From contig CAWHFP010000023.1 in the NCBI GenBank assembly GCA_963828445.1, positions 76,692 to 140,691 of the forward strand: 64,000 nucleotides of DNA. Reading direction: 5' to 3'. Below are positions 1 to 8,800 of this stretch, piece by piece. This DNA is from Bog-532 sp963828445. Its GTDB lineage: Bacteria > Actinomycetota > Actinomycetes > Streptosporangiales > Streptosporangiaceae. Position 1 is the first letter of the stretch. Each line of letters opens with the position of its first letter. The notes below the pieces were generated by a model that saw nothing but the letters and a program-made list of their open reading frames with translations, was not told the origin of the DNA and made no database searches. Both the position numbers and the translations under genes were made by a program.

Positions 1-8
1 GTGACCCC

Positions 9-1208
9 ATGACCACCGCCGCCACCCCGGAAGAGCGCCTGAAGGTGGCCCTGCTGACCCGCGAGTACCCGCCCGAGGTCTACGGCGGCGCGGGCGTGCA
101 CGTCACCTACCTGGCCCGCGAGCTGGCCGGCCTGGTCGACCTGACCGTGCACTGCCAGGGCAAGGACCGGGCCGACGCGGTCGCCCACCGGCCCTGGGAC
201 CTGCTGGCCCACACCAACCAGGCGCTGCAGACGGTCTCCACCGACCTGTCCATGACCGCCGGGGCCGAAGGCGCCGACCTGGTCCACTCGCACACCTGGT
301 ACGCCAACCTGGGTGGCCACCTGGCCTCGCTGCTGTACGGCATTCCGCACGTGGTCACCATGCACTCGCTGGAGCCGCTGCGGCCGTGGAAGGCCGAGCA
401 GCTCGGCGGCGGCTACGCCATCTCGTCCTGGTGTGAGCGGGTGTCGGCCACGGCCGCGGCCGCGGTGGTGGCCGTGTCCGACGGCATGCGCGCCGACATC
501 CTGTCCGCCTATCCCGAGATCGACCCGGCCAAGGTCCGGGTCATCCGCAACGGGATCGACACCGCCGAGTACGCGCCGGACCCCGGCACCGACGTGCTGG
601 AACGGCACGGCATCGACCTCAACCGCCCGTACGTGATCTTCGTCGGGCGGATCACCCGGCAGAAGGGCGTGCCGGTCCTGCTGCGGGCCGCGGCCGAGCT
701 GGACCCGTCGGCCCAGCTGGTCCTCTGCGCCGGGCAGGCCGACACCCCGGAGCTGCTGGACGAGGTGACCGGCCTGGTCGACGGGCTCAAGGCCACCCGG
801 TCGGGGGTGATCTGGATCCCGGAGATGCTGCCCAAGCAGGACGTGATCCAGCTGCTCACCCACGCCGCGGTGTTCGCCTGCCCGTCGCTGTACGAGCCGC
901 TGGGCATCGTCAACCTGGAGGCCATGGCCTGCGGCACGGCCGTGGTCGGGTCGCGGGTCGGCGGCATCCCCGAGGTGGTGGACGACGGTACGAGCGGGCT
1001 GCTGGTCCCGGCCGACGATCCGCCCGCGCTGGCCCAGGCCCTGAACACCGTGATGGGTGACGCGGCCCTGGCCAAGTCCATGGGCCAGGCGGGCCGGGAC
1101 CGGGCCGTGGCCGAGTTCGGCTGGCGGACGGTGGCCGAGCAGACGGCGGCGCTCTACTCCGAGCTGGTGTCGGGCACCGGGTCACCGTCGGGCCCCGGGT
1201 CGGCGTAG
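9..1208 (+). CDS. glgM: GT4 glycogen synthase / alpha-maltose-1-phosphate synthase (GlgM type)
   Basis: This 399-residue protein has the layout of the actinobacterial GT4 'glycogen synthase' that transfers glucose from ADP-glucose, in the GlgM branch to glucose-1-phosphate to make maltose-1-phosphate for GlgE. The N-terminal Rossmann half starts at K12 with a REYPPEVYGGAGVHV stretch typical of this family. The C-terminal half carries the retaining-GT4 E-x7-E signature (E296 and E304 in SLYEPLGIVNLE) that binds the sugar nucleotide. The ATG at 9 is the first start in frame. The length matches family members of roughly 390 residues. Its last 55 bases overlap the convergent DUF4032 gene. GlgM and GlgA activities cannot be told apart by eye, so the symbol follows the actinobacterial orthologue. 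Confidence 0.88.
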   Translation: MTTAATPEERLKVALLTREYPPEVYGGAGVHVTYLARELAGLVDLTVHCQGKDRADAVAHRPWDLLAHTNQALQTVSTDLSMTAGAEGADLVHSHTWYANLGGHLASLLYGIPHVVTMHSLEPLRPWKAEQLGGGYAISSWCERVSATAAAAVVAVSDGMRADILSAYPEIDPAKVRVIRNGIDTAEYAPDPGTDVLERHGIDLNRPYVIFVGRITRQKGVPVLLRAAAELDPSAQLVLCAGQADTPELLDEVTGLVDGLKATRSGVIWIPEMLPKQDVIQLLTHAAVFACPSLYEPLGIVNLEAMACGTAVVGSRVGGIPEVVDDGTSGLLVPADDPPALAQALNTVMGDAALAKSMGQAGRDRAVAEFGWRTVAEQTAALYSELVSGTGSPSGPGSA

Positions 1209-2449
1209 AGGACGGGCTGGGGTCCGGTCGGATCGGCGTCCCCGGACACCTCCAGCGGCTCCGGCGCTTCGGGCAGCACCCGGTCGAAGTAGGACTTGGC
1301 CGCGGCCCGGGTGCCGACGTCCACCCCGGCCCGCTCCGACATGTACCAGCGGTGCTCCAGGATCTCGTGGAAGATCTCGGTCGGGGCCAGCCGCCCGCGC
1401 AGGTCGGCCGGGATGGCCTCGACCACCGGCTCGTACACCTCTTCCCGCCACCGGTTGGCCGCCACGAAGTCGGGCACCGGCGGGCCTTCCTTCTGTTCCA
1501 GCCAGGCCCGGAAGGAGGCGATGTCGTTGAGCAGCCGGCGGGCCTGGTTCTCGCCCGCGTCGATCCCGGTCCGCAGGAACAGCTGGCGGCTGTGCACGCC
1601 GGTGTCGGCGACCCGGGTCCGGACCCGGAGCCGGTTGCCGTCCGGGGTGCTGATCAGCTCCACCTCCTCGGCGTCGAAGCCGAGCTGGTTGAGCCGCCGC
1701 AGCCGCTTGGCGATCCGGTAGCGCTGCTCGTCCGGGCGCAGGATCTCCTCCCGGGTCAGCTCGTCCCACAGCGCGGTGTACCGGCGTTGCAGCTGTTCGG
1801 AGATGTCCAGCGGGTCGACGTCCTTGGGCAGCAGTTCGCCGGCTTCCAGGTCGAGCAGCTCGCCGTAGACCCGTTCCTGAGCCAGCTCCAGGTCGTATTC
1901 GCGCTGGCCCTTGGACAGCTCCGGGTGCTGCTCGCTGGTCTCGGCGTCGACCAGGTAGGCCTCCAGCGTCCCGGCGTCGTAGCGGAACAGCGTGTTGGAC
2001 AGCGAGCAGTCGCCCCAGAAGAACCCGGACAGGTGCAGCCGCACCAGCAGCTCGACCAGGGCGTCCAGCAGCCGGTCGGTGGGCTGGCCGCCGCGGGGCC
2101 GGGAGAACACCGCCCGGTAGGTGGTGGCGTAGGTGAGGAACTTGGTGACCAGCACCGAGTCCAGGCTGGGCCCGCGGTCGACCGCGACCCCGACCACCTC
2201 GACGGCCGGGATGTTCAGCTCGTCCAGCGACCGCAGCAGCGTGTACTCGCGGCGGGCCAGCCGCTCGGGCAGCTCCTTGAGCGCGTAGAGTACGCCGTCG
2301 TCCTCCACGAACCGCACGATGTGGCGGTGGATGCCGCGCTGCCGGATCTCGACCAGCCGCTCGTCCTGCCAGCTCTCCAGCGGCTCGTCCCACGGCAGAT
2401 TGAGCAGGCCAGCGGCCTCCTGGGCGGGCGGGGTGAACACGAAGCGCAC
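1154..2449 (-). CDS. DUF4032 protein with a kinase-like fold
   Basis: A 431-residue protein of the actinobacterial DUF4032 family, which has a lipopolysaccharide-kinase-like protein kinase fold. Kinase hallmarks are visible: K58 in ALKEL (ATP-anchoring Lys), E68 in RREYTLL (helix C Glu), D147 and N152 in GDCSLSNTL (catalytic loop) and D168 in VDAE (metal-binding Asp). The C-terminal half, about 200-430, is the DUF4032-specific part and ends in an acidic, proline-rich tail. The substrate is unknown. It is convergent with the upstream glycosyltransferase and overlaps it by 55 bases. Real phosphotransfer is an inference from the retained residues, not something the sequence proves. Confidence 0.85.
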   Translation of the reverse strand: MRFVFTPPAQEAAGLLNLPWDEPLESWQDERLVEIRQRGIHRHIVRFVEDDGVLYALKELPERLARREYTLLRSLDELNIPAVEVVGVAVDRGPSLDSVLVTKFLTYATTYRAVFSRPRGGQPTDRLLDALVELLVRLHLSGFFWGDCSLSNTLFRYDAGTLEAYLVDAETSEQHPELSKGQREYDLELAQERVYGELLDLEAGELLPKDVDPLDISEQLQRRYTALWDELTREEILRPDEQRYRIAKRLRRLNQLGFDAEEVELISTPDGNRLRVRTRVADTGVHSRQLFLRTGIDAGENQARRLLNDIASFRAWLEQKEGPPVPDFVAANRWREEVYEPVVEAIPADLRGRLAPTEIFHEILEHRWYMSERAGVDVGTRAAAKSYFDRVLPEAPEPLEVSGDADPTGPQPVLYADPGPDGDPVPDTSSE

Positions 2450-2483
2450 GAGTTAGCGTAACCGATCAGGAGGAGACGCCACG

Positions 2484-3617
2484 ATGCCCGCCGACGTGCT
2501 GACCAACCGGGCCGTCAACCGCGCCCTGCTGGCCCGGCAGCACCTGCTGGCGCGCGCGCCGGGCTCGGCCCTGGACCTGGTCCGGCAGTTGTGTGGCCTC
2601 CAGGCCCAGGCCCCGTTCCCGCCCTACTACGGGCTGCTGGCCCGGCTGGACGGCTTCCGGCCCGAGGACCTGGCCGAGCTGCTGGAGAGCCGGAAGGTGG
2701 TCCGGATCGCGCTGATGCGGAGCACCATCCACCTGGTCACCGCCGACGACGCGCTGGCCTGGCGGCCGCTCATCCAGCCGGTGCTGGACCAGGGCCTGGC
2801 CAGCAACTGGGGCAAGGGCCTGGTCGGCCTGGACCTGGACCGGGTCGCCGCCCGGGGCCGGGAGCTGACCACCGAACAACCGCTGACCTTCGCCGACCTC
2901 GGCGCCGCGCTGACCCGGACCTTCCCGGACCACCCGGGCGACGCGCTGGCCATGGCGGTGCGGTGCCGGGTCCCGCTGGTGCAGGTGCCGCCGCGGGCGG
3001 TGTGGGGCAAGAGCGGCCTGGCCCGGCACACCCCGGCCGACGTCTGGCTGGACCGCCCGGAGCCGGACCGCCCGCAGCCGGAGCCCGTCAACCGGTCCCA
3101 GGCCCTGACGGCCATGATCGAGCGCTACCTGGCCGCGTTCGGGCCGGCCACCGTCCAGGATGTGCAGACCTGGTCGGGCCTGACCCGGCTCCGGGAGATC
3201 GTGGAACCAATGCGGGACCGGCTCCGGGTCTTCGCCGACGAACGCGGGCGGGAGCTGTTCGACCTGCCCGACGGCCCGCGGCCGGGTCCGGACGTGCCCG
3301 CGCCGGCCCGGCTGGCGGCCGAGTACGACAACCTGATCCTGTCCCACGACGACCGGACCCGGGTCATGGCCTCCGGCGACCGCCGGCGGTTGTTCAAGCA
3401 GCTGAACAGCTTCCCGGGCAGCGTGCTGCTGGACGGGTTCGTGGCCGGCGCCTGGCGGGTGAAGCGGGCCAAGGGCACCGCCACCGTGACCATCGAGCTG
3501 TTCCGGACGCGGGTCCCGGCCCGGGACCGGGACGCGCTGGAGGCCGAGGCCGCGCGGGTGCTGGCGGTGACCGCGCCCGCGGCCACCCCCGACATCCGCT
3601 TCGTTACGGCTGGCTGA
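2484..3617 (+). CDS. AlkZ-like winged-helix DNA glycosylase family protein (HTH_42)
   Basis: A 377-residue protein of the winged helix DNA-binding (HTH_42/AlkZ) family. Characterised members unhook interstrand crosslinks or remove alkylated bases. The family's N-terminal pattern is clear: LTNRAVNRALLARQHLL, then GLQAQAPFPPYYGLLARL, which places the catalytic Q-x-Q at Q40 and Q42. A typical RSTIHLVTADDAL segment follows near residue 73. The ATG at 2484 has an AGGAGGAGACGCC-like ribosome site just upstream (about 2468-2480). The 3' end overlaps the convergent encapsulin gene by 14 bases. There is no neighbouring antibiotic cluster of the sort that often accompanies AlkZ self-resistance genes, so a general repair role is only a suggestion. 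Confidence 0.85.
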   Translation: MPADVLTNRAVNRALLARQHLLARAPGSALDLVRQLCGLQAQAPFPPYYGLLARLDGFRPEDLAELLESRKVVRIALMRSTIHLVTADDALAWRPLIQPVLDQGLASNWGKGLVGLDLDRVAARGRELTTEQPLTFADLGAALTRTFPDHPGDALAMAVRCRVPLVQVPPRAVWGKSGLARHTPADVWLDRPEPDRPQPEPVNRSQALTAMIERYLAAFGPATVQDVQTWSGLTRLREIVEPMRDRLRVFADERGRELFDLPDGPRPGPDVPAPARLAAEYDNLILSHDDRTRVMASGDRRRLFKQLNSFPGSVLLDGFVAGAWRVKRAKGTATVTIELFRTRVPARDRDALEAEAARVLAVTAPAATPDIRFVTAG

Positions 3618-4470
3618 TCAGGCCTGACCCCCGCCGCCCCCGCCGCGCCCCGCCGCCCGCGAGCGCCCCGGCCACCGCGTTGACGGCCACGATCGCCTCG
3701 GTCGTGTAGGTCACGAAGGTCAGCGCCTCCTGGAAGTACAGCTGGACCGTTTCCGCGTCGTGGGACAGGTAGCCGATGGACAGGTCCTGGCCCAGGCTGA
3801 GGGTGTAGTCGCCGCCCCGGGTGGACAGCAGGAACGCCCCGTCGATGGCGGGCGCCCACAGGATCTCCCCGTCGAAGACGCGCTCGATCTGGCGCCGGAT
3901 CGGGTAGCCGTGCTCGGTGGTCACGCTGATCGCGTCGTAGGCCGGGGTGCTCAGGGCCAGCGCGTACGGGCCGTTGACCCCGGCCAGCCGCAGCTGGGTC
4001 AGCGCGTCCACGATCACGTCCGGGTACTCGGTCGGGTCGCTGGGCAGGCCGAGCGCGGTGTTGGAGCTGGCGTCGCGCAGCCCGGTGATGCCGGCCGCCT
4101 GGTAGCCCTCGAAGATGGCCCGGTCCTCGGCGAACCCGATCTGCTTGGCCGCGTCCTTGAGCGGCTGCCAGTCGGCGTCCTGCGCGCCGCGTTCCACCGA
4201 GTCGATCTCGTACCGGCTGAGCGTGAACGGCACCCGCAGCCGGACCAGCGGCTGCGACTCGCGCAGGTGCGCGATCACGCCGTCGGCCGGGGCGGCCACG
4301 TCGCCCAGGCGGCCGGTGTTGACCGCGGCCAGCGTGGGGCCGCCGGGGCCGTCCACGTCGACGATGCGCCGCCCGGCCACGTAGGTGCCGAAGGTCCGCC
4401 GGGCTTCCTCTTCGAGGTCGGCCCAGGCCGCATCCGAGATGGGGGCGAGCTCACGATAGAGGTTGTTCAT
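3604..4470 (-). CDS. Family 1 encapsulin nanocompartment shell protein
   Basis: A 288-residue encapsulin (linocin/CFP29-type, HK97-like fold), the protein that self-assembles into an icosahedral protein shell in the cytosol. The start MNNLYRELAPISDAAWADL is the usual encapsulin N-terminus, and the family pattern GPYALALSTPAYDAI and EAIVAVNAVAGALAG are present near residues 165 and 263. It is slightly longer than the usual ~265 residues because of an Arg/Gly-rich tail (about 270-288). Its ATG overlaps the stop codon of the Dyp peroxidase gene in an ATGA, so the two are translationally coupled. The cargo is evidently that peroxidase, which ends in an encapsulation tag. Confidence 0.95.
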   Translation of the reverse strand: MNNLYRELAPISDAAWADLEEEARRTFGTYVAGRRIVDVDGPGGPTLAAVNTGRLGDVAAPADGVIAHLRESQPLVRLRVPFTLSRYEIDSVERGAQDADWQPLKDAAKQIGFAEDRAIFEGYQAAGITGLRDASSNTALGLPSDPTEYPDVIVDALTQLRLAGVNGPYALALSTPAYDAISVTTEHGYPIRRQIERVFDGEILWAPAIDGAFLLSTRGGDYTLSLGQDLSIGYLSHDAETVQLYFQEALTFVTYTTEAIVAVNAVAGALAGGGARRGRRGSGLISQP

Positions 4471-5558
4471 GGCGACGTGCTCCTTCTGAGGCTGCCGATT
4501 CCGAGGGAACCGCTGGACTCTGACGTAGTGGCGGCCTCGCCCGACCCAATCGCCCCATCAGTCCCAGACACCCCCGACGCCCCACCAGCCGCAGACGCCC
4601 CAGCGGTCCCAGGCGCGTCGGGTGGATCGTCGAGGAAGTCGGCCGACGGGGCGAAGAACAGGGTCCCGGTCTCGGCGGTGGAGAAGTCCAGGATCCGGTC
4701 GGTGTTGCCGGGCGGGTCGCCGATGAACATGTTCTCCAGCATCTGCTCGGTCACGCTGGGCGTGGCCGCGTAGCCGATGTAATAGGTGCCGAATTCCTGG
4801 CGGCCGATCGAGCCGAACGGCATGTTGGCCCGCAGGATCTGGCGTTCGTTACCGTCGGCGTCTTCGATCGTGTTCAGCGCCACGTGCGAGTTGGGCGCCT
4901 TCTCGTCGTCGGGGATCTCGATGTCGCTCAGCTTGTGCCGCCCGATGGCCTGTTCCTGCTCTTCGGTGCTGAGACTGTTCCAGCTGTCCAGGTCGTGGGT
5001 GTACTTCTGCACGATGACGTAGCTGCCGCCGGCGAAGTCCGGGTCGGCCCCGGCCACCAGCGCGGCCTCCTCGCCGGCCCGGCCGCCGGGGCTCTCGGTC
5101 CCGTCCACGAACCCCATCAGATCGCGTTCGTCGAAGTAGCGGAAGCCGTGCACCTCGTCGACCACGGTGGCCACCGCGCCCAGCCGGTTCATGACCTGGC
5201 TGGCGAACTCGAAGCACAGGTCCATCTGGTTGGCCCGCAGGTGGAACAGCAGATCGCCCGGGGTGGCCGGGGCGACGTGGCGGGCGCCCCGCAGCTCGCG
5301 GAACGGGTGCAGCTCGGCCGGCCGCGGCCCGCCGAACAACCGGTCCCAGGCATCCGAGCCGATGCCGACCACGGCGGCCAGCTCGCCCTCGGGCAGCCGG
5401 AACCCGACCGCCCGCTCGATCCCGGACACGTCGGCCAGGAAGTCCCGCACGGTGTCCTCGCCGCCCGGGTCGATGGTCAGCACGAGGAAGATCGCGGCCG
5501 TCCGCAGCGGGGTGACGATCGGCTGCGGTTCCGGCGACGGCGGCGGCGGTGCTGTCAC
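4467..5558 (-). CDS. Dyp-type peroxidase, encapsulin cargo
   Basis: A 363-residue dye-decolorizing heme peroxidase. The GxxDG motif is GFVDG at 149-153 (catalytic D152), the proximal heme ligand is H225 in NSHVAL, and the distal Arg is R243 in ILRANMPFG. After the enzyme domain, at about residue 308, a flexible Ala/Gly/Ser/Asp linker leads to the C-terminal encapsulation peptide SGSLGIGSLRR (349-359). This is the classical cargo-loading signal for family 1 encapsulins. GTG is the start, and it overlaps the stop of the upstream hydrolase gene. The stop overlaps the encapsulin ATG. Packaging inside the shell is therefore strongly supported. The physiological substrate is not known. Confidence 0.95.
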   Translation of the reverse strand: MTAPPPPSPEPQPIVTPLRTAAIFLVLTIDPGGEDTVRDFLADVSGIERAVGFRLPEGELAAVVGIGSDAWDRLFGGPRPAELHPFRELRGARHVAPATPGDLLFHLRANQMDLCFEFASQVMNRLGAVATVVDEVHGFRYFDERDLMGFVDGTESPGGRAGEEAALVAGADPDFAGGSYVIVQKYTHDLDSWNSLSTEEQEQAIGRHKLSDIEIPDDEKAPNSHVALNTIEDADGNERQILRANMPFGSIGRQEFGTYYIGYAATPSVTEQMLENMFIGDPPGNTDRILDFSTAETGTLFFAPSADFLDDPPDAPGTAGASAAGGASGVSGTDGAIGSGEAATTSESSGSLGIGSLRRSTSP

Positions 5559-6994
5559 GGAGCCAAGCTTGCCACAGACGCTCCTGGGGACGGCGAGCCG
5601 GAGGGGGCCCCCTGGTCGGCCTGCAACGCCTGCTCGTCGGCCAGGGCGATGGCCAGCTCCCCGGCCGCGGTCGGGTGGAACGGCGCCGGATCCTGCACGC
5701 TCTGCACGTAGGAGTCCGGATCACACAGCGCGTGCCCGGTGAAGTCCGGCCGGACCGTGATCTCCGACGTCGCGCTGGCCCCGTCCGACAGCACCTGGTT
5801 CAGGGCGTCCAGCAGCTTGCTGAGCGCCTTCTCCTTGGCCGCGTTCAGCCCCTCGGAATTCAGGCAGTTCTGGCTGGGGTCGAACGGGTTGTAGTACAGG
5901 TTGATCAGCACCTGGGGGTGCGACGGCAGCGTGGCCAGCTGCTCCAGCAGCTGGTAGTACTGCGAGGCGAACAGGTTCAGGTGCTGCTGGAAGTAGGCGG
6001 TGGAGGCGCCGTCGGCACAGGACCTGGCGGCCGCGCACAGGCCGACCAGACCGGACCAGCCCACGTCGTTGGCGCCGATGCTGACGATGACCAGCCTGGT
6101 GTTGATGGCCTGCCGGGCCGCGGCCAGCTGGGGCGGGATGGTCTGCCGGTGGGCCTGCTGCGGACCCAGGATCCCGTCCTGGATGGTGGCGCCGCTGCAG
6201 GCCAGGTTGAGCACGTTCCAGTTGTTGACCGCGGCCAGGTCGGCGGCGTACGCGTCGGAGCTGCGGCGGCAGGCGTGGTCCTGCGGGCTGGCCTGGGCCA
6301 CCAGCGGGTTGCCGAGTCCGGCCGCGGTCGAATCGCCCAGCACCACGGCCTGGACCCTGCTGCGGGCCGGCCCGGTCAGCCCGGCCACGGTGGGCAGCGG
6401 CGCCTGCCCGACCAGCCCGGTCAGCGAGCCGACCTGCTCCAGCCGGGACGGGGCGGTGTAGGCGGTGACCATGATCCCGCCCAGGTCGGCCGCTTCGGCC
6501 AGCACCAGTCCCAGGCCCAGCAGGGCCAGGGTCTTGCGCCACGGGAACCGGGCCCACCCGCACAGCGCCCCGGCCAGCAGCAGCGCGCAGGCGCCGGTGA
6601 TGGCGATCTCCCACCCGAAGTACCGGGTCCAGGCGGTGGCCAGCGCGTCACCGATGGCGACCCGGACCGGGACCGCCCCGTGCGCGGGGTTGAACATCGA
6701 GGCCAGCTGGCGGTCCAGAGTGATGTGGGACAACGTGAGGCGGGGCCGTACCGGTCCCGCGAAGTTCAGGACCGTCGGCAGCTTCTGGCCGAACAGGTCC
6801 ACCTCGCCCGGCCCGGACAGGCTGAGCGTGGGCGCGGCCGCCCCGACGCCGATCTGCTCCCCGGCCACCGTGGTCTCCTGCAGCGGGGTGACCACCAACG
6901 CCAGCGCGATCGAGGCCGCCGCCACCAGCACGCCGACGCCCACGTAGGACAGCATCCGTCGCGTACGGCGGGTGATACGTCCAGGAAGTCGCAC
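5555..6994 (-). CDS. Membrane-anchored SGNH/GDSL hydrolase
   Basis: A two-part protein. The N-terminal part has a basic stretch followed by a membrane helix (LSYVGVGVLVAAASIALALVV) and a second hydrophobic segment (about 140 residues later, ACALLLAGALCGW). The C-terminal part is an SGNH hydrolase with GDSTAAG (nucleophile Ser), GAND, and DPAPFHPTAAG (catalytic Asp and His). An extracytoplasmic esterase or lipase role is likely, and the substrate is unknown. The reading frame is open up to a GTG at 7066 inside the preceding gene. I chose the GTG at 6994 because it avoids a 40-base overlap, but neither start has a strong ribosome site, and the ATG at 6955 is a third option. The stop overlaps the Dyp peroxidase start (GTGA). 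Confidence 0.8.
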   Translation of the reverse strand: MRLPGRITRRTRRMLSYVGVGVLVAAASIALALVVTPLQETTVAGEQIGVGAAAPTLSLSGPGEVDLFGQKLPTVLNFAGPVRPRLTLSHITLDRQLASMFNPAHGAVPVRVAIGDALATAWTRYFGWEIAITGACALLLAGALCGWARFPWRKTLALLGLGLVLAEAADLGGIMVTAYTAPSRLEQVGSLTGLVGQAPLPTVAGLTGPARSRVQAVVLGDSTAAGLGNPLVAQASPQDHACRRSSDAYAADLAAVNNWNVLNLACSGATIQDGILGPQQAHRQTIPPQLAAARQAINTRLVIVSIGANDVGWSGLVGLCAAARSCADGASTAYFQQHLNLFASQYYQLLEQLATLPSHPQVLINLYYNPFDPSQNCLNSEGLNAAKEKALSKLLDALNQVLSDGASATSEITVRPDFTGHALCDPDSYVQSVQDPAPFHPTAAGELAIALADEQALQADQGAPSGSPSPGASVASLAP

Positions 6995-7026
6995 TAGTCC
7001 CAGAGTACGGATGTTCCGCGCTATGG

Positions 7027-7926
7027 CTAGCCCGCGCGGTAGCCGGCCATCAGCTGCTCGGCGCACTCGGCCATCTCGGCCGGGCTGCCCACCGCGAACT
7101 GCGGGTCGGCGAACACCCCGTCATAACCCAGCTCCCGGGCTTCGCGCACCAGGCCCAGGGCGCCGGCCACCATGTCCGGCCCGGGGGTCAGGTTGATCCG
7201 CAGTTCGCGCCGCAGGGTGCCGGGGTCCCGCCCGGCCGCCGCGGCGGCCCGGACCACGGTCTGCCAGGGCTTGTCCAGCATGGCCAGCTCGCGGCCGGGG
7301 GCGATCGACGGCAGCCAGCCGCTGCCCCGGCGGCCCACCCGTTCCAGGGCCCCCTGGCTGTAACCGCCCAGCAGGACCGGCGGCCCGCCCGGCTGCACCG
7401 GCCGCAGGCCCAGCGTGGACGGCGGAATGTCCCACAGCTTGCCTTGATGCTGCACGGGATTGGTGGTCCACATGGCCCGCAGCACGTCCAGGGTCTCGTC
7501 CAGCCGGGCGCCGCGCCCGGACCAGGGGATGCCGAGGGCCTCGTATTCGGTTTCCATCCAGCCGAGCCCGAACCCGGCGTCGACCCGTCCCTGGCTGAGC
7601 TGGTCCAGCGTGGTCAGCGTGCGCCCCAGCAGCAGCGGGTGGTACCAGGTGGCGTTCAGCGTGCTGGAACCCAGCCGGACGGTACGGGTCACGGTCGCCG
7701 CTGAGGTCAGCACGGCCAGCGGATCCATGAAATTATCGAAGGCTGGTGGGAGAGGCTTTTCGGCCGTATACCCGGGGTACGGCCGGCTGGGCTGCAACGG
7801 GGCCAGCACCCGGTCGCCCACCCACAGAGATTGGTAGCCGAGTTCCTCGGCGTCCCGGGCGAAGTCCGCGATCAGGCCGGGCGCGACCACCGGACCGAAC
7901 TGGGGCAGCGTTATTCCAAAGCGCAC
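7027..7926 (-). CDS. LLM-class F420-dependent oxidoreductase
   Basis: A 299-residue luciferase-like (bacterial luciferase TIM-barrel) protein. MRFGITLPQFGPVVAP and QSLWVGDRVLAP are standard for the TIGR03619-type F420-dependent subgroup of actinobacteria, and the central segment GRVDAGFGLGWMETEYEALGIPW is the family's conserved loop. It probably uses reduced F420 or FMN, and the substrate is unknown. It starts with GTG at 7926 and is the first gene of a four-gene minus-strand run with the SGNH hydrolase, Dyp peroxidase and encapsulin. Whether it shares function with the nanocompartment or only its transcript is open. Confidence 0.82.
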   Translation of the reverse strand: MRFGITLPQFGPVVAPGLIADFARDAEELGYQSLWVGDRVLAPLQPSRPYPGYTAEKPLPPAFDNFMDPLAVLTSAATVTRTVRLGSSTLNATWYHPLLLGRTLTTLDQLSQGRVDAGFGLGWMETEYEALGIPWSGRGARLDETLDVLRAMWTTNPVQHQGKLWDIPPSTLGLRPVQPGGPPVLLGGYSQGALERVGRRGSGWLPSIAPGRELAMLDKPWQTVVRAAAAAGRDPGTLRRELRINLTPGPDMVAGALGLVREARELGYDGVFADPQFAVGSPAEMAECAEQLMAGYRAG

Positions 7927-7950
7927 GGGGCCCCATTGTGTCAGTGCCGC

Positions 7951-8734
7951 TTATCTGGCGAGCGCGCGCATCCGGGCGGCGGTGGTGGCGTCGGCCGGGT
8001 AGAACGACTCAATGGCCAGCTCGGCCACGGTGACGTCGAGCGGGCTGCCGAAAACGGTGGTCGTGCTGAGGAACGAGAGCTCCTGCCCGTCCATCCGGAG
8101 GCGCATGGGCAGCACCACGTCGGCGGCGCTGCCCGTCCCGCTCGGGCTCGTCCCGCCCGCCGCCGCCGGGGTAGCCACACAGTTCCTCGTACAGCTCCTG
8201 CAGGAACGGGTCACCGCTCCGGTCGGCCTGCCGCCGCAGCCGGAACAGCACGTGCCGCCGCCACTGGGCCAGATTGACGATGCCGGGGGCCATCCCGTCC
8301 GGGTGCAGGCTCACCCGCAGCACGTTGATGGGCGGTTCCAGGAGGGCGGGGGCCGACCCCTCAACCATCCTGAACACCGCGTCGTTGGCGTCGATCAGTT
8401 CCCAGTGCCCATCCACGGCCAGCGCCGGATTGGGCATGTGCGCCGTGATCACCTGCCGCATGGCCTCGGTCACCGCGCTCAACGGCGGCGCGTCCAGCCC
8501 ATGCTCGGGGTAGGTCGGGGCAAACCCGCCCGCCAGCAGCAAGGCGTTCCGTTCCCTCAGCGGCACGTCCAGTTCCTCGCTCAGCCGAAGGATCAGCCCG
8601 CTGCTCGGCTTCGACCGCCCCGTCTCCACAAAGCTCAAATGCCGCGCCGAAATCCCGGCCTGCAGCGAAAGATCCAGCTGACTGACCCTGCGCCGCTCCC
8701 GCCACGTCCGAAGCTGCTCCCCAACCATCGCCAT
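7951..8734 (-). pseudogene. XRE-family regulator with MmyB-like domain, frameshifted
   Basis: From the ATG at 8734 the protein reads as an XRE helix-turn-helix domain (VGEQLRTWRERRRVSQLDLS, then GISARHLSFVETGRSKPS) followed by the MmyB-like ligand-binding domain (LAVDGHWELIDANDAVFRM). Around 8150-8180, in a run of GGCGGCGGGCGGG, the frame is lost. The expected C-terminus (VVLPMRLRMDGQELSFLSTTTVFGSPLDVTVAELAIESFYPADA) continues in another frame and ends at TAA 7951. This is one indel, either a real mutation or an assembly error. A palindrome TTACCT-N3-AGGTAA lies 38 bases upstream of the start, with two more half-sites between, which suggests autoregulation. A second copy precedes the MFS gene at 10639. 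Confidence 0.8.
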
Positions 8735-8771
8735 ACCTGGCGACCCTAAGCGCCCCAGGTACACCCGGCCA

Positions 8772-8786
8772 TTACCTCCCAGGTAA
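8772..8786. promoter_or_regulatory. Candidate operator TTACCT-N3-AGGTAA, copy 1
   Basis: A perfect 6+6 palindrome with a 3-base centre lies upstream of the XRE/MmyB regulator. Extra half-sites TACCTGG (8734-8740) and CCAGGTA (8755-8761) lie between it and the start codon. The same 6+6 core recurs at 10590-10604. That it is the regulator's binding site is inferred from the repetition and position. Confidence 0.6.
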
Positions 8787-8800
8787 AGCGAGAGCTCCAA

